Of a stretch of DNA of 46,554 nucleotides, positions 8,674-16,379 are shown one piece after another. Numbering within the stretch: position 1 is the stretch's first letter; every line of letters starts with the position of its first letter. Source of the DNA: Cellulophaga baltica (GTDB lineage Bacteria; Bacteroidota; Bacteroidia; Flavobacteriales; Flavobacteriaceae); contig NZ_FNBD01000006.1 of the NCBI RefSeq assembly GCF_900102165.1, positions 274,732 through 321,285 of the forward strand, in the 5' to 3' direction. The translations under genes and the position numbers were made by a program. The notes beneath the pieces were generated by a model that was not told the DNA's origin, ran no database searches, and was given only the letters and a program-made list of their open reading frames with translations.

Positions 8674-9870
8674 TTAAGCTATTGGCCATGCATCTTGTTG
8701 AGGAAATTGTTGATTTTTCCAAAGGTCTATTTCACAAGCTGTAAGTAAACATTCCTCTAACTCCCTTAGCATTTCATCTTTGTTCATATGCTGCCCTATA
8801 AAAACCAACTCTATTTTTCGGTCTCCAAACAAAGGATCCCAATTTGCTTCAATTTCATCCTTATGATCAAGAAAAGAGGCGTAAGCTAAACGTTCTCCAA
8901 AAGTCATAGAAGCCCACCAAACACCTGCATTATCTGCTTTACATGAACCACCTGCAGAGCTCCACAATAAAGCATGATTAGTTCTTGAAGCTAACCAAAA
9001 CAACCCTTTGCTTCTGATAATATTTTGAGGAAAATTTTGGTTCAGATATGTTAAAAAGCGCTCTGGATGAAATGGCTTTTTACTTCTAAAAACAAAAGAA
9101 CTTATTCCGTATTCTTCTGTTTCAGGTACATGATCATTTTCTAATTCTCTTAACCATCCAGCAGACGCTTCTGCTTTTTCATAGTCAAACAAACCTGTAT
9201 TCAGTACACTTTCTAAAGCAACCTTAGATTCATTGGCAGTAAGTATGCGCGCTTCTGGATTTAATTTATGTAGAATAGCATGTAATTCATCAAGCTGTTC
9301 TGGACGTACCAAATCAATTTTATTGATAATAATAACGTTAGCAAATTCAATTTGATCGGTCAATAAATTAACAATAGTCCTATCGTCACCTTCAATAGAG
9401 GTAAGCGCTCGTGTGGTTAAATAATCTGAACTTGAAAAGTCTTTTAAAAAATTAAATGCATCTACTACGGTAACCATAGTATCTATAAAACTAAACCGAC
9501 TTAAATCTATTTTACCATCTTCACTTTCAAATGTAAAAGTCTGTGCTACGGGAATAGGCTCACTGATCCCTGAGCTTTCAATAAGTAAATAATCAAATCT
9601 GTTTTCGGCTGCCAACTTTTCAACTTCTACCATAAGATCTTCACGTAAAGTGCAACAAATACAGCCGTTAGACATTTCTACTAATTTCTCCTCCGTTCTA
9701 GAGAGCGTGTTTTCATTTGCAATGAACTGAGCATCAATATTAACCTCACTCATATCGTTAACAATCACGGCTACTTTTATTCCTTTTTTGTTATGGAGCA
9801 CATGGTTTAACAAGGTGGTTTTACCAGCACCTAGAAAACCACTTAATACAGTTACAGGTAATTTTTTCAT
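8674..9870 (-). CDS. zigA: ZigA-type COG0523 zinc metallochaperone GTPase, 398 aa
   Basis: This is a G3E-family GTPase thought to deliver zinc to client enzymes under starvation. The N-terminal domain has Walker A GFLGAGKTT (11-19), the metal motif CICC (70-73) within MSNGCICCTLREDL, ESSGISEP (98-105) and the guanine-specificity motif NKID (183-186). The CobW C-terminal domain follows, with HPERFL and LVFIGQHM. Length and motif set match the ZigA/YciC/ZagA group. It is in the middle of the zinc operon, 33 bp after the second COG0523 gene. Expression is inferred to be repressed by the Fur/Zur protein in zinc-replete cells. Confidence 0.88.
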   Translation of the reverse strand: MKKLPVTVLSGFLGAGKTTLLNHVLHNKKGIKVAVIVNDMSEVNIDAQFIANENTLSRTEEKLVEMSNGCICCTLREDLMVEVEKLAAENRFDYLLIESSGISEPIPVAQTFTFESEDGKIDLSRFSFIDTMVTVVDAFNFLKDFSSSDYLTTRALTSIEGDDRTIVNLLTDQIEFANVIIINKIDLVRPEQLDELHAILHKLNPEARILTANESKVALESVLNTGLFDYEKAEASAGWLRELENDHVPETEEYGISSFVFRSKKPFHPERFLTYLNQNFPQNIIRSKGLFWLASRTNHALLWSSAGGSCKADNAGVWWASMTFGERLAYASFLDHKDEIEANWDPLFGDRKIELVFIGQHMNKDEMLRELEECLLTACEIDLWKNQQFPQQDAWPIA

Positions 9871-9903
9871 GTGATTTATTGTTTTGTATGCTTACTACTT
9901 CTG

Positions 9904-10839
9904 CTATTCTTTTTGTGGGGTATTTTTATCAATAACTTGATTTTTTGAAAGAATGGATGTAATAATTTTTTGTAATAGATACGTCTCACTTCCTGGGCCA
10001 ATTGTCAACAATTTAGAGCCTGTTATAGGAACACCATTAAAAGGCCTTATATGCACTTCGCCATCTGGAGTGCGCTCAAAATAAGTATAATGTGCATCGT
10101 CACTAATTATCGTACAACCCTTAACTCTCAGTAAACTTTTAGGAAGTGCCGCACAAATACCATCAATAGCTTTGGAATGGGGCAAATTTGGCAAATCTAC
10201 AGCGCATGAAGCCCAGTGTGCTTTTTGATGGTCTAACTTTTGAGCAGAATTTAGAGAAGGTCCTAATTCAGGTAACAATAAAACATCTAACTGCTGCATG
10301 GGGATTACTTTCGCGGTTGGATTCCATATTTTCAATTGCTGTATAACTTCTGCTTTGCGATTCTCTGATACCTGTTCAAGATGTGATAAAACCAATAGAG
10401 AAGAAATTTGAATTTGGTTTGCTTCCAGTTCGTTATGTGCTCCCCTTTTTTGCCAGTTTTTAACATCTACCACAGAAATTTGAATGGGTGGTAAAAACCG
10501 ATCATGAAGCCCTACCCCCAAAAACTCCATTAAGGAACAAGCATCTGATGTTCCGTTGGCTTCGATAAGTGTAATCCCGTTTTTTCTATCAGGAATTCTG
10601 TTTACCGTATTTCTAAGTTCCATAATACCACTACAACAGATACAGCTACCGCTTAAAGGCTTAATAGCATTTGATGCCATCTGCTTGGTTAATTGTTGTG
10701 CATCTAAATGGGCATTTTCATAATCGTTTAGAATCACATAGGGGTTAAACCCTTGTTCAATAAAACTGTTAATTAAGAACCTTAGTAAGGTAGTTTTTCC
10801 TGCTCCTAAAAAACCTACCACCGTAATTATAGCCTCCAT
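9904..10839 (-). CDS. Second COG0523 GTPase, shorter and lacking NKxD, 311 aa
   Basis: This is a CobW/COG0523 relative, distinct from its neighbour. Walker A is GFLGAGKTT (9-17), the metal motif is CICC (66-69) and a CobW_C-like tail covers about 215-300 (LPKSLLRVKGCTI). The usual NKxD guanine-recognition motif is not present; the equivalent strand reads LVLSHLEQV. The protein is also about 90 residues shorter than the ZigA-type paralogue. It may use another base-recognition sequence, bind a different nucleotide, or act as a partner of the first GTPase. It lies 20 bp downstream of the PhoX-type gene, clearly within the operon. Confidence 0.8.
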   Translation of the reverse strand: MEAIITVVGFLGAGKTTLLRFLINSFIEQGFNPYVILNDYENAHLDAQQLTKQMASNAIKPLSGSCICCSGIMELRNTVNRIPDRKNGITLIEANGTSDACSLMEFLGVGLHDRFLPPIQISVVDVKNWQKRGAHNELEANQIQISSLLVLSHLEQVSENRKAEVIQQLKIWNPTAKVIPMQQLDVLLLPELGPSLNSAQKLDHQKAHWASCAVDLPNLPHSKAIDGICAALPKSLLRVKGCTIISDDAHYTYFERTPDGEVHIRPFNGVPITGSKLLTIGPGSETYLLQKIITSILSKNQVIDKNTPQKE

Positions 10840-10859
10840 AATGCAATAGGTTTTATTCG

Positions 10860-12542
10860 TTAGATTATTTCAAATTGATTCAACTTGTTCATTTTTTCGA
10901 TTAAATCTCCTGTAATGGCAACTACAGCAGGTTTTGGGATACCATCTTCATCAAAAGGCCATGTACTGGTAGGGTTTTTCAAATCTGTAGTTTGTTCCCC
11001 TGGGTGTTGCACACTTAAGAATAAAGTTTTTCCGTCTGGTGAAAACCAAGGTCCCGTTAACTCCGCATCTTTTGGTGCTGAAGCGACACGAATTACCTTG
11101 CCTGCATCTTCACCAAGTCTAGGAATTACGAATAGACTATTATTTTTGAAAACCATATAAGGCTTATCTTTTTTATTCATAGAATTACCCGACATATCTG
11201 AAGTTAACCAAAGGTTTCCTGATAAATCAAACGCTAAATTATCTGGACAAGAAAAACCTTTTTCTTCTCCGCCAGCCAAATAGGTAGAAGCTTTAAAATG
11301 TAAAGCATCAAAGGCACCATTATTTTCTTCTATTTTTAAAATAGAACCGTGAACATCTCCTTTCTGTTTATTATTTGTCAACGAAATAAAAATGTTTCCC
11401 GTAATTGGGTCTATTTCGATATCCTCTGGTCTATTTAATGCAGTACCACCAAGAAGTTTGGCTGCTTCTCGTGCCCGGATCAATACCTCGGTCTGATCTT
11501 TGAAATTACTTTTTAAAACGGCTTGAGTTTCCCAATCTAATGCCAACCAAATACCATTGATAGTATCTGCTACAAATAAAGTTCCCTCCTTTAAAGAACC
11601 TGGCTCAGATGAAATAAACTTGTATAAATGTTCATCATTTTTATCATCTGCGGTATAGGCTACTACCCTTTTATCTTCTAATTCATATAAGGTGCAACAC
11701 TCGTGCGCAAATCGTCCTAAGGCAATATGTTTTTGAGCTGTGCCATCTTTTGGGTTTACTTCTACCACCCAGCCATAATGTTCTGGTGGATAGTCGTAAA
11801 AATTTTCCCAACCGTAAGAACTAGGTCTACGTGTAGCTACATTATTTGTATCGTATTCGGTTTCTCCAAAGAAACCATCATAGTTTTCCTCACAGGTAAG
11901 AAAGGTTTTCCATGGTGTAATGCCGCCAGAACAGTTGCTATTCGTGCCAATAATAGTCGATTTGCCTTTTATGGGGCTGTCCCAATTAACGCTTATTGGT
12001 GTTTTACCATTAATTCGGCGATTATGAGGGTCGTTTTCAACGACTTTCCATACGCCATTCTCTTCTTTGATCCTTACGATGGTACCCCCCACATCATACA
12101 TCTCTTTATCAACCTGCTCTTTGGTTCTATGTTCAAAAGGATTTTCATATTTTCTAGCATCAAAATCAGAAACAAAAAGTGGATTCACATATTCATGATT
12201 AACCCATAGTAAACCGTCTTTCGGGTTGTTTTCATCGAAAGGTATAAAACATGTGAAATCATTATTAAACCCAAATGTATCTGTATCGCTTATTTTATCT
12301 CCCCACTTTATAATGGTATGATAATTTAATCCCTTGGCTAATAACAAATCGTCTGTATCAGAAGCAACTAACCCTTCCAAAGCAAAAGCTTTTAAAGTGT
12401 TTAGTCTTTCTTTTGAAATGTTTCCGAATCCGTTAGTAGGTGTTGCCGTGCTACCACAGCTTACTAAAAACTGTGGCATAACTACAGTTCCTAGTCCTAC
12501 TTTACCCATAAAGGAAATAAATTTTCTACGGTTGTATTCCAT
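10860..12542 (-). CDS. PhoX-type (DUF839) exported phosphatase, 560 aa
   Basis: The family member PhoX is an alkaline phosphatase that uses iron and calcium, unlike the zinc enzyme PhoA. The N terminus has a twin-arginine-like NRRKFISFMG and a hydrophobic stretch ending LVSCG, so it is probably exported folded and possibly lipid-anchored. The DUF839 core is clear: NCSGGITPWKTFLTCEEN (203-220, including the Cys that binds iron in PhoX), HYGWVVEV, GRFAHE and RPEDIEIDPITG. The length is usual. It sits between folE and two zinc GTPases. I infer a zinc-independent phosphatase made when zinc is scarce. Substrate range is unproved, and other DUF839 proteins are not phosphatases. Confidence 0.78.
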   Translation of the reverse strand: MEYNRRKFISFMGKVGLGTVVMPQFLVSCGSTATPTNGFGNISKERLNTLKAFALEGLVASDTDDLLLAKGLNYHTIIKWGDKISDTDTFGFNNDFTCFIPFDENNPKDGLLWVNHEYVNPLFVSDFDARKYENPFEHRTKEQVDKEMYDVGGTIVRIKEENGVWKVVENDPHNRRINGKTPISVNWDSPIKGKSTIIGTNSNCSGGITPWKTFLTCEENYDGFFGETEYDTNNVATRRPSSYGWENFYDYPPEHYGWVVEVNPKDGTAQKHIALGRFAHECCTLYELEDKRVVAYTADDKNDEHLYKFISSEPGSLKEGTLFVADTINGIWLALDWETQAVLKSNFKDQTEVLIRAREAAKLLGGTALNRPEDIEIDPITGNIFISLTNNKQKGDVHGSILKIEENNGAFDALHFKASTYLAGGEEKGFSCPDNLAFDLSGNLWLTSDMSGNSMNKKDKPYMVFKNNSLFVIPRLGEDAGKVIRVASAPKDAELTGPWFSPDGKTLFLSVQHPGEQTTDLKNPTSTWPFDEDGIPKPAVVAITGDLIEKMNKLNQFEII

Positions 12543-12574
12543 ACTTTTTGTGCCTAAAAATTTTATAAATAGAT

Positions 12575-13240
12575 TTAATGTAATCGCTCTTGTCCTATAA
12601 TTTTTAAAAACTCATTCCGGGTATCTGAATCTGAAAAACAGCCTCCATATTCCAAAGTCGTAGTAAAACTGCTTTGGTCTTTTATTCCTCTGGAAGACAC
12701 GTACAAATGTTTTGCAGTTACCGAAACAATAACATCTCTAGTATCCAAGATATTTTGCAAATCATTTAAAATTTGAAGTACTAAGCGTTCTTGCACCTGA
12801 GGACGGCGCGCATAATAATCTACCAAACGGTTAATTTTAGATAACCCAATAACCTTATCTTTAGGCACGTAGGCCACATGGGCATGTCCTACAATTGGTA
12901 AAAAGTGATGTTCACAAGCTGAGTCAATATTAATATTTTGTTCCACAAGCATTTTTTGATACCCGTATTTATTTTCAAAAGTTGAAAGTTTTGGTTTGTT
13001 CACTGGGTTTAAACCATAGAACAGCTCTTTTACATACATTTTAGCAACACGGTATGGAGTTCCTGATAGGCTATCATCTGTTAAATCTAGTCCCATTTCT
13101 TCCATGATCATTTTAAAATGATGTTGAATGTTAATGATCTTTTCCTCATCTGATTTCTCAAATGCATCTGTACGCAGCGGCGTTCTAATACTTGCTGAGA
13201 AGTGATTATCTCCCGTAATTTCTACTTGACTCTTATCCAT
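12575..13240 (-). CDS. folE: GTP cyclohydrolase I (FolE) paralogue with a zinc-ligand change, 221 aa
   Basis: The family converts GTP to 7,8-dihydroneopterin triphosphate, the first step of folate synthesis, using a catalytic zinc. The sequence is close to E. coli FolE throughout: TPYRVAKMYV (61-70), ACEHHFLPIVGHAHVAYVPK (108-127), VIGLSKINR (130-138) and RPQVQERL (146-153). Two zinc ligands are kept (C109, H112). The third, the Cys of E. coli HYCVKARG, is replaced by Tyr in HLYVSSRG (Y180). A Cys at 201 (GGCFSD) is extra. The gene overlaps the MerC-like gene by 8 bp in the zinc operon. It may be a starvation paralogue with altered metal use. Loss of activity is the alternative. Confidence 0.85.
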   Translation of the reverse strand: MDKSQVEITGDNHFSASIRTPLRTDAFEKSDEEKIINIQHHFKMIMEEMGLDLTDDSLSGTPYRVAKMYVKELFYGLNPVNKPKLSTFENKYGYQKMLVEQNINIDSACEHHFLPIVGHAHVAYVPKDKVIGLSKINRLVDYYARRPQVQERLVLQILNDLQNILDTRDVIVSVTAKHLYVSSRGIKDQSSFTTTLEYGGCFSDSDTRNEFLKIIGQERLH

Positions 13241-13637
13241 TATTTACACAACATTTATCAGCATTACATTTACAGTGTTTTCTATTATACAAGTGCAGTG
13301 CGACCAAGGCAATAGCAGGTATATAAACGACTGGTTCTGGTAAGGCTATTAGTTCTAGTTTTTCATTTAATAGTATTGCAGCCAATACCAACCAACTTAG
13401 CCAAAGCGCTGGTGCCAGCCATTTAATTGTTGTGGTTTTTGTAGACCATTGAATGGCAACAAATGAAATAGCTAAAAATAAATAGTCCATAAATTTCCAC
13501 CATGCTGGAGGATCCTCACAACAGAAAACTGAACCCGCTTGAGCCATAAAAAGAAATGGCGTGGCCATACAATGTACAAGGCACAAGCTACTTGCCAAAG
13601 TTCCAAGAATATCTGCTTTCTGTTTTAATACGATCAT
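13233..13637 (-). CDS. MerC-domain membrane protein, 134 aa
   Basis: This is a small inner-membrane protein with about four helices (roughly 10-34, 47-66, 70-90 and 98-117). Near the first helix is CLVHC (19-23), the Cys pair typical of MerC, followed by a CC pair at 39-40. The C terminus ends in a Cys cluster, HCKCNADKCC (121-130), which looks metal-binding. MerC proteins carry mercuric ions, but in Bacteroidota relatives are often found near zinc genes. As first gene of the eight-gene operon, directly behind the operator at 13653-13669, it is more likely a zinc uptake or sensing factor here. That is inference. Confidence 0.78.
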   Translation of the reverse strand: MIVLKQKADILGTLASSLCLVHCMATPFLFMAQAGSVFCCEDPPAWWKFMDYLFLAISFVAIQWSTKTTTIKWLAPALWLSWLVLAAILLNEKLELIALPEPVVYIPAIALVALHLYNRKHCKCNADKCCVNNG

Positions 13638-13652
13638 TCTATTTCATTATTA

Positions 13653-13669
13653 TTACAACTGAGTTGCAA
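13653..13669. promoter_or_regulatory. Zur-like operator (box B)
   Basis: TTACAAC-TGA-GTTGCAA is an inverted repeat with one mismatch and the same GCAAC-N3-GTTGC geometry as box A at 6333-6359. It partly overlaps the -7 element of the merC-first operon and covers its predicted transcription start, a repressor position. Confidence 0.7.
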
Positions 13670-13697
13670 ATGTAGAAATAATATTTGTTATTGCAAC
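13667..13697 (-). promoter_or_regulatory. Promoter of the zinc operon
   Basis: On the minus strand, a -33-like GTTG (13697-13694) and a -7 TACATTTG (13674-13667) are 19 bp apart. The transcript should start near 13661, giving a leader of about 24 nt before the ATG at 13637. The -33 box lies inside box C and the start lies inside box B, so both palindromes could control this operon. Confidence 0.6.
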
Positions 13698-13715
13698 TCC
13701 GTTGGGTTATATTTG
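13684..13715 (+). promoter_or_regulatory. Promoter of the Fur/Zur gene
   Basis: TTTG (13684-13687) and TATATTTG (13708-13715) are 20 bp apart, an excellent Bacteroidota -33/-7 pair. The expected transcription start is near 13719-13722, that is, at or next to the ATG at 13720, which suggests a leaderless mRNA. Box C lies between the two elements. Confidence 0.65.
13691..13707. promoter_or_regulatory. Zur-like operator (box C)
   Basis: TTGCAAC-TCC-GTTGGGT is an imperfect inverted repeat (left arm perfect, right arm with two mismatches). It is placed between the -33 and -7 elements of the regulator's own promoter and over the -33 of the divergent operon. It implies autoregulation. Confidence 0.6.
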
Positions 13716-13719
13716 TTTC

Positions 13720-14100
13720 ATGGGAGTAATTAGAAAGACAAAAGCGGTTGAAGTTTTGTTAGCAGCATTTGATACTAAGGCTGTAGCACTTTCTGCCAAA
13801 GCACTTATTGATCAGCTAGGTACTACATTTAATAAAACCACCATCTATAGAGTTTTAGATAAACTGGAAGATGATGGTGTACTACATTCTTTTTTAGGGA
13901 AAGAAGGATTAAAATGGTATGCTAAATGTCATGGTTGCACTTCAACTGCGCACCATGACGTTCATCCTCATTTTCAATGTCTTAACTGTGGGAAAGTTGA
14001 ATGCTTAGCGGTAAGCGTTACGCTTCCAAAAATACCGAACAGAAAAATAGAAGTATCCCAATTATTAATTCAAGGGAAATGTGAAGAATGCTTTATTTAA
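13720..14100 (+). CDS. zur: Fur-family regulator, probably Zur, 126 aa
   Basis: This is a metal-sensing repressor of the Fur superfamily. Residues 1-60 form the winged helix (AKALIDQL, NKTTIYRVLDKLEDDGVLH). HHDVHPHFQCLNCGKVECL (78-96) and CEEC (121-124) carry the metal-site His residues and the two CxxC pairs of the structural zinc site. I chose ATG at 13720. An in-frame TTG at 13702 lies within the operator and promoter, so the longer form is unlikely. The regulator is divergent from a zinc-type operon and shares palindromic operators with it, which favours Zur over iron (Fur) or peroxide (PerR) sensing. The regulated genes, rather than the protein itself, decide the call. Confidence 0.8.
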   Translation: MGVIRKTKAVEVLLAAFDTKAVALSAKALIDQLGTTFNKTTIYRVLDKLEDDGVLHSFLGKEGLKWYAKCHGCTSTAHHDVHPHFQCLNCGKVECLAVSVTLPKIPNRKIEVSQLLIQGKCEECFI

Positions 14101-14341
14101 ATTTACTTTTAATCACCTCTTAAGAAATTCTGAACTAAATTTTCCCTTTGTAAATTTTCAAATTAAAGAACACAATCAGATCACCCAAAGAAAAGGATAG
14201 TCTCATTAAAAGTCCATGATAAGTACTACTGGCCGTTAATTAATAAATGTTTATTCCTAGGGTTTTATTACTTTTTAAAGGAATTCCTGAACCATAAATG
14301 AAGCTTGACTATTGCTTAAGCAGTGCTCTATAGGAATAAAA

Positions 14342-15922
14342 CTAATTTAGCGTAGGATATAGTGATAAGCGTTCTGTTCTATGAAAAGTAATGTGGCCTG
14401 CAAATGGAGTTGGTGCAGTAATCGTGGCTTCAAAAATAATGCTATTTGTCTCCATATCTATTTCTATACTTTTACCAAAAGGTTGAGCGCCTGATGTAAT
14501 ACCTCCAGGAGAAAACAACATATGATTATTTGCTTCTAAATAGTCTACATCAGATACCACCCTAGAATAGGTTTCTTCTCCCCGTTCTTTACCATAATGC
14601 CATATTTGTTGAATAGTACCATTAGTTTCGTCTATTTTATACTGTACTGCCCTACTGTATGGTCCCAGACCAGTATAGTTTCTATTATCGCCATTATCAA
14701 AAAGTATAACAGACCCATCTGCCAATACCTTAGTGGCATGTTGGTACCAATTCCATTCAAAATCAGAATGATTTTCTGTACCATCTAGAATAGCTTCATT
14801 GGTAATTGCTGAACCGGAAGCATCTAACGGTTGTAATAAATTAGAGCTAAGGTCCTTTAAATTACCTGAAGTTTTCCAATCTGCATGTGGTGCCATTATC
14901 CAAACCACTTCATTTGCTGCAGTAAGTTTTACCACACCTTGTGTTCGTCCTGAAATAACTAAAGTATCATCACTAGCATCATAACTAACACCGTTTACAT
15001 GAATCCAATCCTCGGAATCGGTAGTCAATGTAGTTCGGGTATTATCTAAAGATTCATTTAAATCCCAAATAGTTATAATTTCATTAGCAGACCTGTCTAT
15101 TTCTATAATATAATCTTCTATCGTACTCGCATCATGCTTGTCTACCAAAACAATAAAATTTCCATTAGGTTTTTCTAGTACTTCATGGTGAAAACTAAAA
15201 CCAGGCATATCCCAAGTATTTATAATGTTTCCAAAAAGATCTACTTCATAAATTGCATCTGGCTCATTATTCGCAAAATAAAAATTACCATTTGCCAAAC
15301 GACCTGGACCGTTATCATAGTGTAAATTACTTAATATAGGATGTTCCTTGTAATTTAAATACCACCTAATAGCTCCGTAAGAGTCAAAAATAAAGGGCCT
15401 AAAAGGGTGAATGTCAGTATCGTAGCCATAATAGCTTACCAAGGTCATTCCTGCTGCCATTTGGCTTCTATCTGCTGTGTTTATTGTAATTTCTGGCATA
15501 GCAGAAATAAGGGAAGCTGTTTGTATTTTAAGTGTTTGAGTGCATAAGGAAACCTTGTTGGTGTCATAAAAAGTGAATTCTACTTCATTTTCATAATCTG
15601 GATATAGTCCATGAACCGGTATCTCAATATTAGTTCCAATTTCAGGAAAACTTTGAATAATATCAGCGTCAGCGCCATTTTTTCCGATAACACGCATAGT
15701 TACAGAAATAGGTTCATCGGTATTGAAAATAACAAGTGCGGATAAAGGTGCGTACCCTGAAGGGTTTAGAAGCGTTTGTACTTCAATGGCTAATTCATCC
15801 GAACAACTAAAAATTTCATTTTCAGTAGAATCAGTAGCTACATTGGAAACCGAATCATCATTATTACAGGATACTATAAACAACCCCAATAAAACAAGTA
15901 GTTTAATTTTTCTTATATCCAA
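14342..15922 (-). CDS. Arylsulfotransferase (ASST)-family lipoprotein, about 526 aa
   Basis: The family transfers sulfate between aryl compounds without PAPS, through a histidine intermediate, on a six-bladed propeller in the periplasm. Family-like segments are FHHEVLEKPNGN, DWIHVNGVSYD, VISGRTQGVVKL, YQHATKVLADGS and LFDNGDNRNY, spaced as in ASST proteins and including candidate active-site His and Arg. An Ig-like N-terminal part (about residues 30-150) precedes the propeller. The frame extends to a GTG at 15967, but TTG at 15922 gives a clean short signal, MDIRKIKLLVLLGLFIVSCN, with lipobox FIVSC, so I prefer it. Many Bacteroidota members are of unknown substrate. It ends convergently with the zur gene. 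Confidence 0.72.
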   Translation of the reverse strand: MDIRKIKLLVLLGLFIVSCNNDDSVSNVATDSTENEIFSCSDELAIEVQTLLNPSGYAPLSALVIFNTDEPISVTMRVIGKNGADADIIQSFPEIGTNIEIPVHGLYPDYENEVEFTFYDTNKVSLCTQTLKIQTASLISAMPEITINTADRSQMAAGMTLVSYYGYDTDIHPFRPFIFDSYGAIRWYLNYKEHPILSNLHYDNGPGRLANGNFYFANNEPDAIYEVDLFGNIINTWDMPGFSFHHEVLEKPNGNFIVLVDKHDASTIEDYIIEIDRSANEIITIWDLNESLDNTRTTLTTDSEDWIHVNGVSYDASDDTLVISGRTQGVVKLTAANEVVWIMAPHADWKTSGNLKDLSSNLLQPLDASGSAITNEAILDGTENHSDFEWNWYQHATKVLADGSVILFDNGDNRNYTGLGPYSRAVQYKIDETNGTIQQIWHYGKERGEETYSRVVSDVDYLEANNHMLFSPGGITSGAQPFGKSIEIDMETNSIIFEATITAPTPFAGHITFHRTERLSLYPTLN

Positions 15923-15967
15923 GGTATCATTATTTAAATTAAAATGAGTTAAAATGTAAATATACAC

Positions 15968-16379
15968 ATTACACTCCCTTCCTATTGTCTACTCGCATAA
16001 ATAGTATGTTATTAGCATCGGCAAAAAAAATGTAACACCAAATTTTGTTAAGGCAACTGCTTACTCAAAAATCTTAAGTTTATATACCATCTTAAGTTTT
16101 TATACCATAAACAAAGCTCAAATTACCCTACTACAAAAGCCGAAACTAACTCCACTTGGTTTATTTGGTTTTGGAACGGGCATCATAGCTTTTATTTTTA
16201 GTATTCTTATTTATCAGTCTAAAACAAAGGTTTATCACCTCTTTGCGGAAAACCGCAGTTTAGACAGCTTTTTTAATTTCAGAGGGAAAAAAAGGCTTTG
16301 TAGGTAGAATTCTAGGACAAAAAAAAGAAGTGCCTCCTCACCTACTATTGTTATCATAAAAAAGTATTTTAGCTGCTAG
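15968..16379. other. Intergenic with a stop-free membrane-like frame
   Basis: Between divergent genes. No consensus promoter was recognised. On the + strand one frame stays open from about 16030 to the TAG at 16305-16307. It encodes a hydrophobic segment (LGLFGFGTGIIAFIFSILIY) followed by a charged tail, but with no ATG, GTG or TTG start in frame. It could be a gene remnant. It is listed among the findings and not called as a gene. Confidence 0.35.

Noticed and set aside
11727-12209. Plus-strand open frame of 160 codons inside the PhoX-type gene
   Set aside because: It is antisense to a well-supported conserved gene, with no domain character of its own.
13702-13719. TTG at 13702 as start of the Fur/Zur gene
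   Set aside because: It falls inside operator box C and ahead of the -7 element, so it would not be transcribed from the recognised promoter.
14247-14341. Inverted repeat GTTTATTCCTA / TAGGAATAAAAC after the zur gene
   Set aside because: The arms are about 75 bp apart and AT-rich, so they are not convincing as a terminator or operator.
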